14,997 nucleotides of DNA, taken from contig URHQ01000051.1 of the NCBI GenBank assembly GCA_900547655.1, positions 1 to 14,997 of the forward strand, given 5' to 3'. A program made the position numbers and the translations under genes. This stretch comes from an uncultured Collinsella sp. Its GTDB lineage: Bacteria; Actinomycetota; Coriobacteriia; Coriobacteriales; Coriobacteriaceae. Shown here piece after piece: positions 1 to 6,322 of this stretch. Under the pieces are notes generated by a model. It saw nothing but the letters and a program-made list of their open reading frames with translations. It was not told the origin of the DNA and made no database searches. How positions within the stretch are numbered: position 1 is the stretch's first letter; each line of letters opens with the position of its first letter.

Positions 1-3
1 CCG

Positions 4-37
4 GTCTCGTGGGCTCGGAGATGTGTATAAGAGACAG
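4..37 (+). other. Nextera/Tn5 sequencing adapter (artefact, not genomic)
   Basis: These 34 bases match the Illumina Nextera read-2 adapter as I know it. They end in the 19-bp Tn5 mosaic end AGATGTGTATAAGAGACAG at 19-37. Genomic sequence starts at base 38. Translating through the adapter from a GTG at 23 gives the N-terminus MYKRQ, a tell-tale artefact in predicted proteins from untrimmed assemblies. Bases 1-3 may be the last bases of an index sequence. Confidence 0.97.
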
Positions 38-745
38 GGTGTGCCGCTGGCCAAGTGCGCGGCACGTATCATGGCGGGCGATTCCATCGCCAGCCTGGGC
101 CTGCCGAGCGATGAGCGCCAGCTGGACTGGTTCTGCATGAAGGAAGCCGTAATGCCCTGGGGCCGTTTCCCCGGGGCCGACGTTATCCTGGGGCCCGAGA
201 TGAAGTCGACGGGCGAGGTCATGGGTATCGCCAAGAGCTATCCCGAGGCATATGCCAAGACGCAGCTGGCGATCGACTACAAGCTGCCCGATCCGAGCTG
301 CGGCAAGGTGTTCATCAGCGTGTGCGACCGCGACAAGCGCCATATCCTTTCGGTCGCCCGCATCCTGCGCTACCTTGGCTTTGATATCTGCTCTACCGAG
401 GGCACGGCGCGCGTGCTGCGCGGCGGCAACGTGACGTGTGAGGTCGTGGAGAAGATCAGCGGCCCGCACGACGGCGAGTGCCCCAACATCGGCGACCTCA
501 TCGCCGATGGCAAGATCGCGGTGATCATCAACACACCGTACGGCCCGGGCTCGCGTGGCGACGGCTATCTGTTGCGCACCGAGGCGGTGCGCCGCGGCGT
601 GACTTGCGTGACCGCGATGTCTGCCGCCAACACGTACGTGAGTGCCATCGAGGCGGTGCGTGAGGACCAGCAGGGTCACGGCAGCGCCAACGACATGGGC
701 ATGGACGTCATCGCCCTGCAGGACCTGCCGCAGCACACGGTGTAA
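38..745 (+). CDS. carB: Carbamoyl-phosphate synthase large chain, C-terminal fragment (5' truncated)
   Basis: CarB makes carbamoyl phosphate from bicarbonate, glutamine-derived ammonia and two ATP, for pyrimidine and arginine synthesis; CarA supplies the ammonia. About 235 of the usual ~1,070 residues are present. The fragment opens with GVPLAKCAARIMAG and continues with KEAVMPWGRFPGADVILGPEM and STGEVMGIA, the end of the second ATP-grasp (carbamate kinase) half. The MGS-like regulatory domain follows, with KVFISVCDRDK, LGFDICSTEGTA, PNIGDLI and INTPYGPGSRGDGYLLR. This domain binds allosteric effectors such as UMP or ornithine in relatives. The gene is not biologically broken: it is cut by the sequencing adapter, so its real start lies off the contig. 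The stop is TAA at 743-745. No pyrimidine gene follows; the next 270 bases are non-coding, so carB probably ends its operon here. Confidence 0.96.
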   Translation, partial: GVPLAKCAARIMAGDSIASLGLPSDERQLDWFCMKEAVMPWGRFPGADVILGPEMKSTGEVMGIAKSYPEAYAKTQLAIDYKLPDPSCGKVFISVCDRDKRHILSVARILRYLGFDICSTEGTARVLRGGNVTCEVVEKISGPHDGECPNIGDLIADGKIAVIINTPYGPGSRGDGYLLRTEAVRRGVTCVTAMSAANTYVSAIEAVREDQQGHGSANDMGMDVIALQDLPQHTV

Positions 746-761
746 TGTGACCTGGTCGGCC

Positions 762-842
762 GGGGCGGAGGGGGCCGAATTTCCCCTTTCGCTCCGGCTG
801 CAAGCAGAGTCGCTCAGTGGCAAATTCGGCCCCTCCCGCCCC
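762..842. repeat. Long imperfect inverted repeat (21-bp arms) downstream of carB
   Basis: The left arm at 762-782 and the right arm at 822-842 are reverse complements except for two adjacent positions, and the pair 761/843 extends the stem. The arms read GGGGCGG...GGGGCCGAATTT and its complement. The loop is 39 bases. There is no T-run after the right arm, so it is not a classical rho-independent terminator, although it could protect or end the carB transcript. A dispersed intergenic palindromic (REP-like) element is an equally good reading. Confidence 0.7.
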
Positions 843-932
843 GACGCACTGTGTCTAGACGGATTGCACCTTCCCCTGTTTCTAGAGATAAATACCATTT
901 AACGGTGATATCCAACCGTTCAAGATATTATG

Positions 933-970
933 TAATGGCATATTACGTCATATGACGTAATATGCCATTA
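933..970. promoter_or_regulatory. Perfect 38-bp palindrome upstream of the PTS operon (candidate operator)
   Basis: Bases 933-951 and 952-970 are exact reverse complements with no spacer. Each half contains an ACGT-centred near-palindrome (ATTACGTCAT and ATGACGTAAT), so the site resembles two inverted copies of one 10-bp box. It ends 45 bases before the EIIB start codon. A TATTAT hexamer at 926-931, a possible -10 with no convincing -35, lies just in front, which would put the palindrome over the transcription start. A second, 6-bp inverted repeat (AACGGT 901-906, ACCGTT 915-920) lies upstream. The GntR regulator encoded at 3124-3879 is the obvious candidate ligand, but that is inference. Confidence 0.65.
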
Positions 971-1015
971 GCAGTCAAGGATGATTGTCTGTGTTCAAGT
1001 CGAGAAAGGGGCAAA

Positions 1016-1492
1016 ATGATTAAACTGTGTCGCGTCGATAGCCGGTTAGTGCATGGGCAGACCGTGTTCTCTTGGTATCCAACGCTTAAAGCAAACGCTA
1101 TTCTTGTAGTTTCAGATGAGTACGCCGCAAGCAAAGAGCGAATTCAAGCGCTGCGAATTGCAAAACCTGCTGATGCCAAATTGGTTGTCAAAAGTGTAGA
1201 AGATTCCATCGTGGCCCTTAACGGAAGCGCGGTGGATAAATACGAGCTAATTGTTGTTGCGGGAAATGTACATGACGCCTGTGAAGTTGCGCGCGCGTGT
1301 CCAAAAATAACGTCTGTGAATTTAGGCGGCGCTCGACCGTTGGGGGATAGCGTAAAGGAGCTTGGCCCTGCTGTGCGCCTTTCCCAATCCGATATTAATG
1401 AAATTAAGAAAGCCATGGCTGATGGAATTGAGTTCGAGGTAAGGCAGGTTGCTAGCGAGAAAAAACGCATCGTAACAAGTTTTGATTTGTAG
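1016..1492 (+). CDS. PTS mannose/fructose/sorbose/N-acetylgalactosamine-family EIIB
   Basis: Cytoplasmic phosphocarrier of a mannose-class PTS permease. It takes phosphate from EIIA and passes it to the incoming sugar at EIIC/EIID. The 158-residue length is normal for the family. The active-site signature VDSRLVHGQ lies at residues 7-15, and His13 is the expected phosphorylated residue. The C-terminal part has the family pattern (VNLGGARP, then LSQSDINEIKKAM). An in-frame ATG exists at 962, but it lies inside the 38-bp palindrome and has no ribosome binding site. The ATG at 1016 follows GAGAAAGGGG at 1001-1010 and matches the family N-terminus MIKLCRVDSR. EIIC follows after 14 bases. The substrate cannot be told from the sequence. 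Confidence 0.93.
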   Translation: MIKLCRVDSRLVHGQTVFSWYPTLKANAILVVSDEYAASKERIQALRIAKPADAKLVVKSVEDSIVALNGSAVDKYELIVVAGNVHDACEVARACPKITSVNLGGARPLGDSVKELGPAVRLSQSDINEIKKAMADGIEFEVRQVASEKKRIVTSFDL

Positions 1493-1506
1493 GAAGAGGG
1501 AGAAAT

Positions 1507-2283
1507 ATGCTGCTTCAGGCTTTTCTGGTTGGTCTTGCCGCTGCGATAGGTCAATCGGATTATTTACTCGGTACTGCGATGGTCGAGCGTCCGATTGTCC
1601 TCGGAGCGATTGTCGGTATTTTTTTGGGTGATATTCCGACTGGCGTTATTGTTGGTTTCCAGCTCGAACTCGCGTTCATGGGGGTCTGGCAGGTTGGTGC
1701 TGCCGTGCCACCCAACGTAATTGTTGGTTCAGTTTTGGGAACAGCCTTTGCGATTACTATGGGTGCGGGTCCCGAGACCGCTCTGACTATTGCTATGCCC
1801 ACTGCGGTGCTTGCCGGCATGTTTGACAGCCTTATGTATAGTGTTGTTACGCCTCCTATGGCTGTCTGGGCTGATCGTGGTGCCGAAAAAGACGACCCCA
1901 AAACGATTGCAACCGCTATGTGGACCAATGGAATTCTCTACATCATTGCGCTTGGCTTGATTTGTGGCGTGGCTTTTTATGTCGGAAATGATGCTGTTCA
2001 GGCGCTGATTGACGCCATTCCTGATTGGCTTACGAATGGGCTTACGATCGCAACGGGTATTCTGCCCGCGCTTGGATTTGCGCAGCTTATGTCAATCCTG
2101 TCCACCAAGGAGCTGAGCTTCCTATTCTTTGGAGGCTTCTTGCTGAGTGCCTATCTAAACATTCCGACGATCGGTATCGTGGCGTTTTCGCTGATCCTGA
2201 TTGGGATTCTCAATATGGCTCACATTTTTATGCCTGCCAGTGCGGCGGTCGCTAAGGAGGTTGACGATGACAACGAATTCTAA
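1507..2283 (+). CDS. PTS mannose/fructose/sorbose/N-acetylgalactosamine-family EIIC
   Basis: Membrane subunit that forms the sugar translocation path together with EIID. It has 258 residues and is largely hydrophobic. The family signature FLGDIPTGVIVGFQLELAFM followed by GVWQVGAAVPPN spans about residues 39-70 (usual form: GD..TG..IG..LEL.F.G...IGA..PP). Further membrane segments lie around residues 80-115, 139-158, 175-200, 205-220 and 223-245. The start at 1507 is preceded by a GGAAGAGGGAG ribosome binding site. The gene ends 17 bases inside the start of EIID, an overlap typical of translationally coupled PTS subunits. The C-terminus is short and acidic (KEVDDDNEF). Confidence 0.93.
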   Translation: MLLQAFLVGLAAAIGQSDYLLGTAMVERPIVLGAIVGIFLGDIPTGVIVGFQLELAFMGVWQVGAAVPPNVIVGSVLGTAFAITMGAGPETALTIAMPTAVLAGMFDSLMYSVVTPPMAVWADRGAEKDDPKTIATAMWTNGILYIIALGLICGVAFYVGNDAVQALIDAIPDWLTNGLTIATGILPALGFAQLMSILSTKELSFLFFGGFLLSAYLNIPTIGIVAFSLILIGILNMAHIFMPASAAVAKEVDDDNEF

Positions 2284-3127
2284 TGATGTTCTTGAGCTCT
2301 CGCCGGAGTCAAATAAATCGACCGATAAGAGAATAACCAAGAAAGACTTAAAGGCGTTATTTTGGCGTAGCTTTCCACTCAACATCATGTGGAGCTTTGA
2401 CCGACAAATGAACGTTGGTTTCTGCTACGACATGATTCCGGTAATCAAGCGGTTATACGATAAGCCTGAAGACCGGATCGAGGCATATAAGCGTCATCTT
2501 GAGTTCTACAATATTCAAGTTACGTTTAATCCTCTGGTTGCCGGCATTGTGGCCTCCATGGAGGAGGAGAACGCCAACAATCAGGACTTTGACACCGCCT
2601 CAATTAACGCCATGAAAGCATCGCTTATGGCTCCGCTTTCCGGTATTGGAGATTCACTGATTGCCAGTACGCTTCGCATGATTGCGACGGGCGTTGTGAC
2701 AGGACTTTGCCTTTCGGGCAGTCTGCTCGGCCCAATCCTGTTCCTGCTTCTTTATAATGTCCCAACGATCCTGATCCGCTGGTTTGGGCTTCAGTATGGT
2801 TATTCGCTTGGCAGTGGCATGATTTCGAAGCTGAACGATTCTGATGTAATGCACAAAGTTACGTCCGGCCTGGCGATTGTGGGACTAATGGTAGTTGGTG
2901 GAATGGTGGCGACCACCGTTGCGGTTACCACTCCGCTCGCTCTTAACTTCGGCGACACCGCGTTTAAGTTGCAGGAAACGCTCGATGGGATATTCCCGGC
3001 TCTTTTGCCGCTCTGCGCGTTCGGGATCATGTGTCTTTGCAATAAGAAACAGGTCAAAATTATTTGGCAGATTGTGGGCATTCTCGCTGCGGGTATTGTG
3101 CTCGGCGTCCTGGGGATTTTGGGCTAG
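2267..3127 (+). CDS. PTS mannose/fructose/sorbose/N-acetylgalactosamine-family EIID
   Basis: Second membrane subunit of the mannose-class permease, 286 residues. The cytoplasmic part carries KRITKKDLKALFWRSF (residues 21-36), MNVGFCYDMIPVIKRLY (48-64) and the helical EEENANNQDF stretch, all usual for EIID. The motif MAPLSGIGDSL (121-131) precedes the membrane helices at about 128-171, 201-221, 239-258 and 266-286. An upstream in-frame TTG at 2201 was rejected: ATG 2267 has AAGGAGG at 2254-2260 and starts at the family-like N-terminus. Its TAG stop overlaps the stop of the convergent GntR gene in a shared CTAG. No EIIA or EIIAB gene lies beside this cluster, so the phosphate donor must be encoded elsewhere. 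Confidence 0.93.
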   Translation: MTTNSNDVLELSPESNKSTDKRITKKDLKALFWRSFPLNIMWSFDRQMNVGFCYDMIPVIKRLYDKPEDRIEAYKRHLEFYNIQVTFNPLVAGIVASMEEENANNQDFDTASINAMKASLMAPLSGIGDSLIASTLRMIATGVVTGLCLSGSLLGPILFLLLYNVPTILIRWFGLQYGYSLGSGMISKLNDSDVMHKVTSGLAIVGLMVVGGMVATTVAVTTPLALNFGDTAFKLQETLDGIFPALLPLCAFGIMCLCNKKQVKIIWQIVGILAAGIVLGVLGILG

Positions 3128-3879
3128 AGAAGGCGTCCATCTTTTGAGATGCTGAACTCGAAGGACGATGCGTCTGCTCGCCAAACGGTTTTTGAATAGT
3201 GGAGCGGCATTTCATCGCAGGCATATGTGACGTGCTCGACAACGCTCACGGGGGCTCCAACGATATAACCGAGAAGGTTTGCTTCTTGGAGCCCCGCTAT
3301 TCCTGCGGTGATTTTGAGCTTCTCAATACCGGTTGCGATGCTGTAATGGTTGGCGATCAGGTCGAAAAGACTGGCATTGTCTGTGAGAAGCTCCAGTAGT
3401 CCGGGTAGAGTGCCCTGCGTTGCATAAACGGTGTCGATGGCGCAGGGGGCATTTTCGATATAAACCAAGCGCGCAACTCGTTGCACTACGGTTCCGTTGT
3501 CAATTTTGAGCTCCCGTGCAATGTGGGCATCAGCCTTGATCAAGCCTGTTTCCAAGATGGACTTGGTTGTTTTATCGCCGTATTGGGGGTCGGAGCTCAA
3601 ATTGAAAATGGTGCTTGTTCCTCGTTTCAGGGTGAGCTTCGATGGGTTTACAAATGTTCCCTTGCCTCGCAGGCGGTAGAGCAAGTTTTGGTCAATGAGA
3701 TTCTGTACGGCGCGTCTTACGGTGATCCTGCTTACTTTGTATTGCTTGCAAAGCTCGGTTTCGGTGGGAATCTGACTGCCGCCGGGGAGTTCGCCAGAAA
3801 CTATTTTCTTGAGGATATCGTTTTCAACGGTCTGATAGAGAAGCTCTGGCTGAGTGAGCTCGTCTTTTGCTGCAGGCAT
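3124..3879 (-). CDS. GntR-family transcriptional regulator (HutC/UTRA type)
   Basis: Likely repressor of the adjacent PTS and/or esterase genes; 251 residues. The N-terminal winged helix-turn-helix spans about residues 13-77, with LPGGSQIPTETELCKQYKVS then RITVRRAVQNL and the wing YRLRGKGTFV. The C-terminal ligand-binding domain (about 95-245) looks like UTRA, which in relatives binds sugar phosphates or other small effectors (ARELKIDNGTVVQRVARLVY, then HYSKTVWRADASSFEF). An upstream in-frame start at 3927 would add 16 residues. I chose the ATG at 3879-3877 because AAGGGG sits about 8 bases before it and the extension MSYIYVLKKLK is unlike the family. It converges on EIID with a 4-bp overlap and diverges from the hydrolase over 124 bases in which I see no convincing promoter. 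Its target is inferred from position. Confidence 0.9.
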   Translation of the reverse strand: MPAAKDELTQPELLYQTVENDILKKIVSGELPGGSQIPTETELCKQYKVSRITVRRAVQNLIDQNLLYRLRGKGTFVNPSKLTLKRGTSTIFNLSSDPQYGDKTTKSILETGLIKADAHIARELKIDNGTVVQRVARLVYIENAPCAIDTVYATQGTLPGLLELLTDNASLFDLIANHYSIATGIEKLKITAGIAGLQEANLLGYIVGAPVSVVEHVTYACDEMPLHYSKTVWRADASSFEFSISKDGRLL

Positions 3880-4003
3880 GGTGGACCCCTTGGTCTTCAG
3901 TTTCTTTAGTACATAGATATACGACAACTGAGGACATCATAAGCCGTTATCTCAAAAGTTATGGAAATATCGATTTGGCGTTATCGCCGAGAGGGGATTT
4001 AAG

Positions 4004-5071
4004 ATGGGCAGACAATACGACGAGGCGTTGATTGGCGCCATCTCCGGTCGCTCGTTTATAACCGAGAAGAGGGGGCTCGAGGTTCAAATTCGTCCGGTTC
4101 CTGATGATGAAAGAGAGCATGTGCTTGACCCACGAATTCTCGAGGTATCTCGCAAGAAGATGCGGAATGTTAGCATGTCTCCGAGCTGGACGAGCCTTAT
4201 TGGAATGCGTCATCGCCCGGACAAGCCGACATACCGCCTACTCGATGGTGAGGTTCAGCGCGATGAGATCCTCATGGAGGCGGCCGATCGCTATATAGAT
4301 TTATTCGTCTGGACGCCACCAAATCATAAGGAGGCAAGTCCAGCGCTTGTTTACCTGCATGGCGGCGCGTTTATGGCGGGGAATGTTCTGCAATTTGAAC
4401 ATCAGCTCGAGTTCATCGCCGAAAAGTCTGGTGCAGTGGTGGTTTATCCAGAATACCGCTTGGCGCCGGAGACGGCATTTCCCGGGCAGATCGAGGATTG
4501 CGTTCTTGCTCTTGATTATGTGCGCGAGCATGCCAGGAATCTCGGAATCGATCCTCATAAAATAATGGTCGCCGGCGACTCCGCGGGAGGAAGCCTTACT
4601 AATGCGTGTGTTCAGCTCAGGGGTGCTGGAGCTGTAGCCCATGCCTTCGAAATCTATCCTGAAGTCGACCTTGCGGGCGAACAGGGCGAGGGATATGAGG
4701 ATTTTCCTGCGATAGCCGATCAAGAGGACGTTGCGCGTTTTCGCATCGACCATCTTCGCGATTCGGACGGCCCGATGGTCGAACTTTGTGCACACGGAAA
4801 AATGTCTCCTCATGACCCGTTGATTTCTGCGCTAATGCTTGAGGACTGCACTGATTTCCCCCCGGTGACTATCGTGACATCCGAATACGATCCGCTTCGT
4901 ATCCCCGATGAAAAATGGGCTACAAAATTACGGTCTTCAGGAATCGATGTCGAGGTCATCGAGTATGCCGGATGTGACCATGGTTTCTTCGATCATTTTG
5001 GCGTGTACCCGCAATCGGAAGACGTGTGTTTGTTGATGGCCGAGAAGCTTAAAGAAATGGCTGCACAATAA
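4004..5071 (+). CDS. Alpha/beta-hydrolase, HSL-type (family IV) esterase
   Basis: Predicted cytoplasmic carboxylesterase/deacetylase of 355 residues with no signal peptide. The oxyanion motif HGGAF lies at residues 119-123, and YRLAPE at 151-156 is typical of the hormone-sensitive-lipase family. The nucleophile elbow GDSAG at 191-195 gives Ser193. The acid is probably Asp296 (SEYDPLR) and the base His326 (CDHGF), so the triad is complete. The N-terminal ~110 residues form a lid-like region without a recognised motif. The start follows GAGGGG at 3991-3996. It diverges from the GntR gene and is followed by a terminator at 5151-5188, so it is a single-gene unit. Removal of acyl groups from the PTS substrate is plausible by context, but the substrate is unknown. 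Confidence 0.88.
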   Translation: MGRQYDEALIGAISGRSFITEKRGLEVQIRPVPDDEREHVLDPRILEVSRKKMRNVSMSPSWTSLIGMRHRPDKPTYRLLDGEVQRDEILMEAADRYIDLFVWTPPNHKEASPALVYLHGGAFMAGNVLQFEHQLEFIAEKSGAVVVYPEYRLAPETAFPGQIEDCVLALDYVREHARNLGIDPHKIMVAGDSAGGSLTNACVQLRGAGAVAHAFEIYPEVDLAGEQGEGYEDFPAIADQEDVARFRIDHLRDSDGPMVELCAHGKMSPHDPLISALMLEDCTDFPPVTIVTSEYDPLRIPDEKWATKLRSSGIDVEVIEYAGCDHGFFDHFGVYPQSEDVCLLMAEKLKEMAAQ

Positions 5072-5403
5072 CGTCTCTCGGCGATAAGGGACTGAAGTCG
5101 CCTGTGTTTCTGCATTCGTGGTTCTCAGTCTGATTATAAAAATGAGGCTTGCTCCTTGCCCGAGTGGGTGGGGAGCAGTTTGTTTTTTGTAGCGATGCGA
5201 GGCGAGTGCCGCGCACTTTAGATCGCCATTTTGATTCGCTGTATACCACTTGACGTAATAAAAGAGGCAAGGGCGGTGCGAGGGCCAACAGTCATTCTAA
5301 GCTCGGATTCGCATCCTAAAAGGTTGTTTCGGTTGCGCGGTACAATATAGCAAAAAAGAATGATAAAATGAATTCGAAAAGGAATTCTTTTTAGGAGGTA
5401 TGT
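5072..5403. other. Non-coding interval: esterase terminator and toxin-antitoxin leader
   Basis: This interval has no supportable gene. It holds the terminator at 5151-5188 and then about 150 bases without visible structure. The leader of the toxin-antitoxin operon follows. TACAAT at 5341-5346 is a possible -10 box with a poor -35. Two GAATTC blocks at 5370-5375 and 5382-5387 lie inside larger arms, AAAAAGAAT (from 5354) and ATTCTTTTT (to 5392), making an imperfect dyad just before the AGGAGG ribosome binding site at 5393-5398. Antitoxins of this type usually repress their own promoter by binding such dyads; that role is inferred here. Confidence 0.5.
5151..5188 (+). terminator. Rho-independent terminator after the esterase gene
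   Basis: An 11-bp stem including three G-U pairs (GCTCCTTGCCC at 5151-5161 with GGGTGGGGAGC at 5166-5176) has a GAGT tetraloop and is followed by the T-rich stretch AGTTTGTTTTTT to 5188. It lies 80 bases after the esterase stop codon and isolates that gene from the toxin-antitoxin pair. Confidence 0.8.
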
Positions 5404-5724
5404 ATGCCTGCTTTGCAGATGCTCGACAACCTTGTTCCAATTAGCGATTTCAGCCACGGTAAGGGCTCGGCTGCATTTTCGAAGGTTGGGGACGACAATC
5501 CTGTTGTGGTTCTCAAACACAACAAGCCGGCGTTTGTGATTGTGACACCCGATGAATATAGGGAAGCGAAGCAAGCGGAGGAGGACCTCGCCTTGTTAAC
5601 GTTGGCACTTAAGAGAGTGGCTGCGGCAAGTGACGATGCGCTTGTTTCCCTGTCTGATGTTATGGAAGAGCTGGGTGTGAATCAGGACGAACTCGATCAG
5701 ATGGATGAGGTCGAGTTTGAATGA
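5404..5724 (+). CDS. Type II antitoxin, Phd/YefM-like
   Basis: Predicted antitoxin of 106 residues that neutralises the downstream RelE-type toxin and probably represses its own operon. The N-terminal half matches the Phd/YefM fold: VPISDFSHGKGSAAFSKV (residues 11-28), then NPVVVLKHNKPAFVIVTPDE followed by Tyr52, the usual strand-strand-helix pattern. The C-terminal part (about 58-106) is helical and ends very acidic (DELDQMDEVEFE), as expected for the flexible toxin-wrapping segment. The ribosome binding site AGGAGG at 5393-5398 is strong, which suits excess antitoxin synthesis. The gene overlaps the toxin by four bases (ATGA), so the two are translationally coupled. Confidence 0.87.
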   Translation: MPALQMLDNLVPISDFSHGKGSAAFSKVGDDNPVVVLKHNKPAFVIVTPDEYREAKQAEEDLALLTLALKRVAAASDDALVSLSDVMEELGVNQDELDQMDEVEFE

Positions 5725-6071
5725 GTGGGTACGAAGTCGCTTTCTACCCGGATGCTCTCAAGGATATTAAGCGTCTGGACGGCTCTCAACGAAAGATCGT
5801 CCTTAAGGCTATAGAAAAAATCAGAACGAATCCATTGCCGCAGAACGAAGGTGGATTCGGCAAGCCTCTTGGAAACAAGGCAGGTACGGATTTGACTGGC
5901 TTTATGAAAATCAAGCTCAGGGGAAGTGGCATTCGAATCGTGTACCGCCTTATCAGAATTAAAGAAAAGATGGCCATCGTAGTGGTAGGCGCTCGCGAAG
6001 ACATGGAAGTCTACCGAACTGCTCAGAGACGAGAACTCGATTTCGAGAAATGGGCGGAAGAGAATATCTAG
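5721..6071 (+). CDS. Type II toxin, RelE/ParE superfamily
   Basis: Predicted toxin of 116 residues. RelE members cut mRNA in the ribosomal A site, whereas ParE members poison gyrase. YEVAFYPDALKDIKRLD (residues 4-20) opens the fold, a basic helix follows (QRKIVLKAIEKI), then the KIKLRGSGIRIVYRLIR strand pair (63-79) and VVVGAREDMEVY (87-98). The RIVYR motif and the G-R-E-x-x-x-V-Y ending resemble RelE-type mRNA interferases more than ParE, so RNase activity is my preferred reading. The C-terminus is longer than in the shortest RelE proteins. The ATG start overlaps the antitoxin stop, and a terminator lies 36 bases downstream. Confidence 0.87.
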   Translation: MSGYEVAFYPDALKDIKRLDGSQRKIVLKAIEKIRTNPLPQNEGGFGKPLGNKAGTDLTGFMKIKLRGSGIRIVYRLIRIKEKMAIVVVGAREDMEVYRTAQRRELDFEKWAEENI

Positions 6072-6106
6072 CTTTAACGATGAACGACGAGTGAGCGTTG
6101 GTGGGG

Positions 6107-6136
6107 CCCTGACGAATTAGATTCGTTAGGGTTTTT
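6107..6136 (+). terminator. Rho-independent terminator of the toxin-antitoxin operon
   Basis: An 11-bp stem (CCCTGACGAAT 6107-6117, ATTCGTTAGGG 6121-6131, one G-U pair) has a TAG loop and is followed by TTTTT at 6132-6136. Confidence 0.88.
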
Positions 6137-6230
6137 CGCTGAACCAATTGCCTTTCAGCCTCCGTTGACCTTTCCTTCCAATTCATCAGCCAACGTACGT
6201 CATGGCAATCCCCGGTCAGCCGCCACCACA

Positions 6231-6259
6231 AAGACCGCAGGGACGGGAGCAGCTATACT
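6231..6259 (+). promoter_or_regulatory. Candidate promoter of purE
   Basis: TATACT at 6254-6259 is a good -10 hexamer. At 17-bp spacing the -35 would be AAGACC (6231-6236), which matches only the central GAC of TTGACA. The toxin-antitoxin terminator ends 94 bases upstream and the purE ATG is 64 bases downstream, so a promoter is needed in this interval. I see no purine riboswitch fold here. Confidence 0.4.
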
Positions 6260-6322
6260 ACTCTCAGTAGTTAAGGGTCGCGGATCCGCCGCGTCGCCGC
6301 TCTCAACAGGAGGTCTTTGTTT

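Noticed and set aside
23..37. GTG start at 23 as the true start of the first protein
   Set aside because: It lies in the Nextera adapter.
962..1015. An N-terminal extension of EIIB from the ATG at 962
   Set aside because: It starts inside the 38-bp palindrome without a ribosome binding site. The family N-terminus begins at 1016.
6137..6322. A purine riboswitch or PurR-type box in front of purE or purF
   Set aside because: I could not draw the three-way junction with its conserved pyrimidine core, and no conserved inverted box is shared by the purE and purF upstream regions.
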